Shown here piece after piece: positions 58,662 through 64,000 of a DNA stretch of 64,000 nt. Both the position numbers and the translations under genes were made by a program. How positions within the stretch are numbered: the stretch's first letter is position 1; every line of letters begins with the position of its first letter. Location of the stretch: the NCBI GenBank assembly GCA_019137255.1, contig WPDH01000202.1:1-64000 (forward strand). The letters are read 5' to 3'. Below the pieces are notes generated by a model, which saw only the letters and a list, made by a program, of their open reading frames with translations, ran no database searches and was not told where the DNA came from. The DNA is from Corinectria fuckeliana. Its lineage: Eukaryota > Ascomycota > Sordariomycetes > Hypocreales > Nectriaceae.

Positions 58662-59118
58662 GGTTGAATGAGGGTTTGTGTGGATGGGTGGGTGGTGGGT
58701 TGTCAGAATGAAGAAGAAAAATTCCCCATGGATTTTGGGCCATTTCACGTTTTTTTTCCTCCCCCGCCGACTGGGTGAACTAGCATTTTGGTGGGGGGAG
58801 GGGTTGGACCCGACGTTTCTGTGGCGGGTAACAGCGCTGTCGTTGGCGCCGTATGTCCCACCGGCAACCGCTATTGTGGTACTGCCAGGCCGCTACAGCC
58901 ACTACAACGGCAGCGAAGTCGGGTACTAGAGGCTGGAGTCCTGTCCGCCACTCAGGCGGCTATCATAGGCAACTTTTTTCATTCTCCCATTCATCTCATC
59001 ATCCGCCATCGCCATCGACTATCACGACCACAGTCGCCCGAGCCAAACACCACGAAATAAAGAAGCCGCTTGCCCCCAAGATAATTGTCACAACTCGAGA
59101 ACCACGCCAACCGTCAGT
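58662..59118. promoter_or_regulatory. Divergent promoter region, ZUO1 and MZM1
   Basis: 457 bases between outward-facing starts. No specific operator identified. Confidence 0.5.
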
Positions 59119-59719
59119 ATGGCCATGGCTCTGTCTGCTTACCGAAGCCTGATGCGGTCGGCAAGAATTGCCTTCCAAGGTGCGCTCTTCAACCAACCCT
59201 CACCACTCCGTTGCCGTCTCCTTGCCGTCTCCTTGCCGTCTCCTTGCCCTCTCTTCCTCTCCAGAGAGGGGAACCTCCCCCGCTCGGTCGCTTCAAAGGG
59301 ACAATCGCACTGGACGAGCCTGAGCTGAACCCTAGTGCTCCGACATGATAGGCGACGCCCCCATCCTCGCAGCCGCCCAAGGCCAGATCCGCAACGAGTT
59401 CCGCCAGAATGCCTCCCTCGATCCCTCCGACGACAGCGTGCCCGCCGCCATCCAACACGCCCAGGCGGTTGCCAAGGTTCTCCGCGAGAACGTCGTGCAG
59501 GGCAAGAAGATTGAGCAAGGACAGGACCGGTACAGTACGTTGCAACCTCGGAGGACATGCACCAACCACCGACCACCGGTTGGTTTGAGGATTCGTGGGC
59601 TGACATGGGTGAAACTTTTAGAATTGAGGATACACGAACACATTGAGAGAGGAGACAACGAATCCATTAAGACGACTGGCAACGGCTCCGTCCAAGGGGG
59701 TGGCTGCGGATGCAGATAA
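59119..59719 (+). CDS. MZM1: Mzm1/LYRM7-type complex III assembly factor
   Basis: Mzm1 is a mitochondrial-matrix LYR protein that chaperones the Rieske iron-sulfur subunit before its insertion into the cytochrome bc1 complex. Three exons, 59119-59179, 59352-59534 and 59622-59719, give 113 residues. The LYR-type motif lies at the start in ALSAYRSLMRSARIAFQGD, with the junction of exons 1 and 2 inside the FQGD block. Exon 2 holds AAAQGQIRNEFRQNASL and AVAKVLRENVVQGKK. Exon 3 begins with the family C-terminus KLRIHEHIERGDNESIK and ends in a Gly/Cys-rich tail. The start may be the first or second ATG (MAMALSAY). The small size is normal for this family. It converges with SLT11 over 265 bases. Confidence 0.92.
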
Positions 59720-59984
59720 AGAACCAGCGCCAATCTTGTACGAACATGTAACAATATTGTCATGATACCCGCCGAATAATGCCTAAAATGATCATCATCA
59801 CTCTACCTCCATGGCTCAAATCGTTGTCCATCCCCTGTTCCGATTCTCCTGGTGTGGTTCCCCTGGGTCCCGTTTCGCCGGTGAAGCCCGCCTATCCTAT
59901 GGCGCCATTTGCCTAAACCCCAAACGCCACAAGCATACAATGCGCCAATTCGAACACATACAGTTGACAGCCATGCTGCCATCT

Positions 59985-61177
59985 TTAATTCCCAGAGAGA
60001 CTGGCGTAGTTGGGCACGTCGGCCGCTCCCGGGGGCGGTGCGAGAGCCACTGGTTGACTCTCGCCTTGGGGGTTCCCAGAACCTCCGGGGCCGCTCTCGA
60101 TTGCCCGCTGGCCCTGACCCTTGGATGCTGCCTGACGCTGCCTGGCATCATGGAGCATTTGAGATCGCTGCTCCTTGTCCATGGTGCCAATCGCCTTGGG
60201 GACTCCCCATCGTACCCGCAACGGACATCCCGCAATCACGGCGCGACCCTGACACGCCGCTGCCGCCTTCTCGGCCGCCTCCCTCGTCTCGTAGTTGACG
60301 AATGCGCAGTGTGACATGTGGGAGCAAACCAGGCTCTTGATCTTGCCGTGCGCCTTGAAGAACTCGCGAAGCTTGAACTCGGGTAGGTCGTCCTCGACGC
60401 CGGTCACGAAGAGCGACATGACGTTCTTGTCTTGCGGGGGTAGCCAGTCGCGTGGGCTGGGAGGCAGTTGAGCAGCACTTGGAAATGCCTGTCGTGCCTT
60501 GCCGCCGGCCTTGGCTCCCGCGGCAAAGGCCGCCTTGGTATCACGCGTCCGAATGGGACCCGGTGCCCCCACTCCAGCGCCGACGGCAACCTTCCCGCCG
60601 CTCGCGCCCTCAGCAGCGTCCGTGTCGACAGTCTTGCCCTTGCGGAAGTAGGGCTTGCTATTGGCGAGACGTCGCAGCAGCTCGCGCGCCTTCTCGTCCG
60701 TCTTGCCGTACTCCTCCGTCCCAACCTTTCCTTCCTCGATGAGTTTCTCATTGTTCTGGGCAAAGTACTCTCGGTTGATGTCGGATTGTGGCCCCGGGGC
60801 GACCATCTTGAGCGCGGCGTCACGCACGACGATTGGCAGGCCGAAGGAGAGATCGAGCATGCAACATTGGCAGCAGTTCTTGAGTCGCGCGCAGGTCAGG
60901 CAGACATTGGTTCGTTTCTTGCGGCCGTGAGCGCGGTCGGCGCTCCAACTGAAAACGGTGAAGGGTCTTGTGCACTGCGAACCATTGTCAGTCAGCCGCG
61001 AATGGCTACAGTAAGCCAGGGACCGGATGAGAGCCTTACCAGTTTACACTCAGCGCCGTAGTCCTCCTTGAGCATCTTGACATACGGGTTGTCAGGCAAG
61101 CATGTCTCGCACACGGATGGAAAGTCGGTAGACTCCCATCCCGAACGGTTGAGGTCCTGCTTGATCTGAGGCGGCAT
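59985..61177 (-). CDS. SLT11: Pre-mRNA splicing factor Slt11/Ecm2 (RBM22-like)
   Basis: Slt11/Ecm2 (human RBM22, S. pombe Cwf5) belongs to the NTC-related group of the spliceosome and contacts U6 and the intron near the active site. Two exons, 61177-61040 and 60974-59985, give 375 residues. The N-terminal zinc-binding region is split by the intron: SVCETCLPDNPYVKMLK and AECKL in exon 1, then CTRPFTVFSWSADRAHGRKK and the CLTCARLKNCCQCC cluster in exon 2. After FGLPIVVRDAAL and a variable linker comes one RRM (SLFVTGVEDDLPEFKLREFF, then CAFVNYETREAAEKAA). The tail is Gln/Gly/Pro-rich. The start ATG begins MPPQIKQDLNRSGWE, the conserved family start. Confidence 0.93.
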
Positions 61178-62605
61178 CGCGGGAATGTGGACTGATGGAG
61201 AGCGGCGCAGATGGTGTCGTGATGGGGCGCCAGGGAACTTTTACAGTCGCGGGACGTACGTGGGACTGGGACTTGGAGAAATTTAGTCACCACCCAAGGC
61301 AAAGATCCTTGGCGCACGCATTATGTAAGGCGGTGTTGGCCGAGCCACTGGGCAGAAAAGATTGGGAGGAATCTTATCGATAAGCGCTAGCACTGGGAGG
61401 CAAAAACCTGTCTGGGCGCGCTGTGGCAGGGGACAGGGGACATGACGACCCTGCTTGGCCCGAGGAACAGGTGCTGAGGAACGAAAATAATGAGGAAACC
61501 CCCCAGTGCTTAGCATTTCCTTTTCCCAATTACCCAATTCCCTCGAGCTCGGAAATGGCCTGCTCGAGAAAGAGAACGCATTCTCCACCGGGGAAGCAAC
61601 ACCAAGAACCAAGAGTCCAGTAGGACTCCAATTGCATCGCCGGACCCCGTCCATCTCAAAGGGCCCGTCGCAACCGCGCGTCCATTGTCATTGGTCGATA
61701 ACTCGCTCCCCAGGTCTTGCAATTAGTTCTCGTCCCCGGTGGACGGTGCGCACCTCGCCGTTGGTTGATGTCTGTGGCATCATGTCTACCTTGGCTAGAT
61801 AACTAAGTACCTACCTAGCCATCCAAGTGCCGCCTGAACGTACGACTTCAACCCGCAACTCCTCTTTCTCGGCCGAACTGCTCGGCAAGCATGGCATGAG
61901 TCTATGAGATCAGGATGGGATCATTTGATCCGATTTACCTGGCTATAACAAGAGGAAGCCCCCGAGGGAAACCTGGGGCATCTCACCCACACCCCAGATT
62001 AGCAGATGTGTAGCTGCTGGTAATTACTTAGGAACTGAGATAGAGAGATGCACAAATGTCATTTCGTTGCTGAGCATCTCCTACCGAAAGGAGAGGCGCT
62101 CATTTGTACGTTGGGCCGCGCCTCTTGGCTCGCTACTCTTGTTCTCCCTCTCTTTTTCGTATCGCGACGCTTTCGTATTCGTATCTCGTGTCTTTCTCAC
62201 CGCTGTGTGATGGTACTTTAGCTGCGCCTAGGATTCCGCGGGGGCTGCATGTACCTTCTCCCTCCAGAAGCTTGCCCCCCGACGCAGAAGCAACGAGCCG
62301 CGCTGCTAATCCATACACGGCATAGCGCCCGAGCCTTGCTCAGTCCCCAATTGAGATTGGGTGCAGAGCATCGTCCAGTCAGGGGAGGGCCCTGAAATTT
62401 GTTGGAAATGCCGTACCTCCGTTACCCGTCGCCATTAAAACGGACGCCGCCTCCCTCTCCCAAGTGCAATTGTCTCCATTGCCCTTGATCCCGCCGTTCA
62501 GTTTCTCTCTTCTTCCCTATCCACCTCTCTCTCGCCGGAGCTCCTTGATCTGCCTTCTTTTCCGCAGCTCTTCTCCCCTCTTCCAGCCCTCCGTTCACAT
62601 TCAAC
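61178..62605. promoter_or_regulatory. Divergent intergenic region, SLT11 and ERG6
   Basis: About 1.4 kb between outward-facing starts. A CT-rich tract precedes the ERG6 ATG (62450-62600), usual for strongly expressed fungal genes. A cluster of TTCGTAT repeats lies about 430 bases upstream of ERG6 and is listed separately. Confidence 0.55.
62156..62184 (-). promoter_or_regulatory. Paired CGAA element upstream of ERG6
   Basis: TCGTAT occurs three times (62157, 62173, 62179). Read on the minus strand, 62172-62181 is CGAATACGAA, two CGAA units spaced by two bases. A Zn2Cys6 sterol regulator in Fusarium (FgSR) is reported to bind paired CGAA repeats in ergosterol-gene promoters, and TCGTAT is also close to the yeast Upc2 core TCGTATA. 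Use as a sterol-response site is inferred. Confidence 0.45.
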
Positions 62606-63941
62606 ATGGCCTCTAGCACTGCCTCCAACCTCGAGCGCGAGGATCACCAGCGCGATGCCGACTTCAACAAGGCCATGCACGGCACCTCGGCTCAGGCTCG
62701 CGGTGGAATTGCTGCCATGTTCAAGAAGGGCGGCTCAGCGAAGCAGGCCGCTGTCGACGAGTACTTCAAGCATTGGGACAACAAGCCCGCTGAGAACGAG
62801 ACTCCTGAGGAGCGCGCTGTACGAACACGCCTTTACCCCTCCATCCCTTCGAAAAGGAATGGTTTTTATTGAAAACTAACACAAGCTTCCAGGCCCGAAC
62901 CGCCGAGTACGCGACCTTGACGAGGCAGTAAGTTGCCCTTGGTCGGTCTTCTGGGATTGACGGCTAACCAAGTGCACCACAGCTACTACAACCTTGCGAC
63001 CGACCTTTACGAGTACGGCTGGGGCCAGTCATTCCACTTCTGCCGTTTCTCGTTGGGCGAGCCTTTCTACCAGGCCATTGCCCGCCATGAACACTACCTG
63101 GCCCACAGCATCGGTATCAAGGAGGGCATGAAGGTGCTTGATGTCGGCTGCGGTGTTGGCGGCCCTGCTCGTGAGATCGCCAAGTTCACTGGCGCCCACA
63201 TCACCGGCCTCAACAACAACGACTACCAGATCCAGCGAGCCACCCACTATGCTCACAAGGAGGGTCTGTCGAACCAGCTGGCCTTTGTCAAGGGTGACTT
63301 CATGGTCGGTTCAGCCTCCGTCGCATGTGAATATACGCAGAGCTCCGGCTGACCCCTCATTTTAGCAAATGTCCTTCCCTGACAACTCCTTCGATGCCGT
63401 CTACGCCATTGAGGCCACCGTCCATGCCCCCACTCTCAAGGGCATCTACAGCGAGATCTTCCGTGTTCTCAAGCCTGGTGGCGTGTTTGGCGTGTACGAG
63501 TGGTTGATGACCGACGAGTACGACAACGACAACCTGCGCCACCGCGAGATCCGCCTGGGCATCGAGCAGGGCGACGGCATCTCCAACATGTGCAAGGTTT
63601 CGGAGGCCCTGGATGCGATCAACGACTCCGGCTTTGACATGCTGCACCACGAGGATATGGCTGTCCGCCCCGATCCGCTCCCCTGGTACTGGCCTCTGTC
63701 TGGTGAGCTGCGATACATCCAGTCGATGGGAGATATCTTCACCATTGTGCGGATGACGGCCTGGGGCCGAACAATTGCGCACGGTCTGGCCGGTGTTTTG
63801 GAGACGCTGAAGCTGGCGCCGGCTGGCACCAAGAAGACGGCTGACAGTCTCGCCGTGGCTGCCGACTGTCTGGTTGCTGGCGGACGAGACAACCTGTTTA
63901 CCCCCATGTACCTCATGGTTGCCCGCAAGCCCGAGGCGTAA
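62606..63941 (+). CDS. ERG6: Sterol 24-C-methyltransferase
   Basis: Erg6 transfers methyl from S-adenosylmethionine to C-24 of the sterol side chain, giving ergosterol its characteristic branch; it acts at the ER and lipid droplets. Exons 62606-62818, 62893-62927, 62983-63304 and 63366-63941 give 381 residues. The N-terminus (KQAAVDEYFKHWDNKPAENE) and the aromatic sterol-site block YYNLATDLYEYGWGQSFHF are conserved. SAM motif I is VLDVGCGVGGPAREIA (from about residue 133). Further motifs are NNDYQIQRA, MSFPDNSFDAVYAIEATVHAP and LKPGGVFGVYEW. The conserved C-terminus includes the block around DPLPWYWPLSGE. Exon 2 is only 35 nt. No damage seen. The CT-rich leader and paired CGAA element upstream fit a highly expressed, sterol-regulated gene. 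Confidence 0.96.
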
Positions 63942-64000
63942 AGGGTTGAACTCGAAGCTAGGGGATGAGAGAAACTAGAGCCGGCGGGATGATGGATAGC

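Noticed and set aside
1..64000. tRNA, rRNA, CRISPR array
   Set aside because: I scanned both strands by eye for tRNA B-box sequences, rRNA-like conserved blocks and regularly spaced repeats and saw none. A tRNAscan-SE/Infernal run would be decisive.

Overview
The window looks like nuclear DNA of a filamentous ascomycete (Pezizomycotina, most likely Sordariomycetes/Hypocreales). Genes carry short GT-AG introns (about 45-80 nt), there are two fungal Zn2Cys6 regulators, intergenic regions are long and pyrimidine/purine-rich, and the ERG6, ZUO1, SLT11, MZM1, MCP1, IWS1, PEX16, BRL1/BRR6, lunapark and GRIP-golgin orthologues are of filamentous-fungal type. There are two 2-base N gaps (464-465 and 39210-39211). 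Exon models below were assembled by hand from splice signals, reading-frame phase and family motifs; every intact model closes to a whole number of codons.

Layout. 1-4.9 kb: no recognisable gene, AT-rich at the left edge. 5.0-8.3 kb (+): an intron-crowded, decayed adenylosuccinate synthetase paralogue, followed by AT-rich sequence. 9.3-10.6 kb (-): PEX16. 11.8-14.6 kb (-): Zn2Cys6 factor 1. 16.5-18.1 kb (-): BRL1/BRR6 nuclear-envelope protein, divergent from IWS1 (18.5-19.9 kb, +). 25.0-26.8 kb (+): SRPK-type kinase, with candidate upstream exons from 22.8 kb. 27.5-28.8 kb (-): lunapark, divergent from a long GRIP golgin (29.7-33.3 kb, +). 35.8-37.1 kb (-): SWIRM-domain protein. 37.1-47.4 kb: a 10-kb stretch without a recognisable gene that ends in two related inverted-repeat elements. 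47.5-48.4 kb: a small ORF and a broken 2EXR-type gene. 48.8-50.7 kb (-): F-box/WD protein. 51.2-53.3 kb: MCP1 and a C2H2 protein, divergent. 53.4-56.2 kb (-): Zn2Cys6 factor 2 in eight exons. 57.3-63.9 kb: a compact housekeeping block, ZUO1 (-), MZM1 (+), SLT11 (-) and ERG6 (+).

Most genes are unrelated housekeeping functions: ribosome-associated chaperone, spliceosome, elongation factor, complex III assembly, ER/Golgi/peroxisome/nuclear-envelope membrane biology, and ergosterol synthesis. Several are paired head-to-head over 0.4-0.5 kb. I see no secondary-metabolite cluster, CRISPR, rRNA or tRNA. The most unusual items are the 22-intron adenylosuccinate synthetase relic with 5-, 11- and 12-nt exons, the pair of TIR elements at 46.3-47.4 kb, a paired CGAA element upstream of ERG6, and a doubled Puf-type motif just downstream of BRL1/BRR6.
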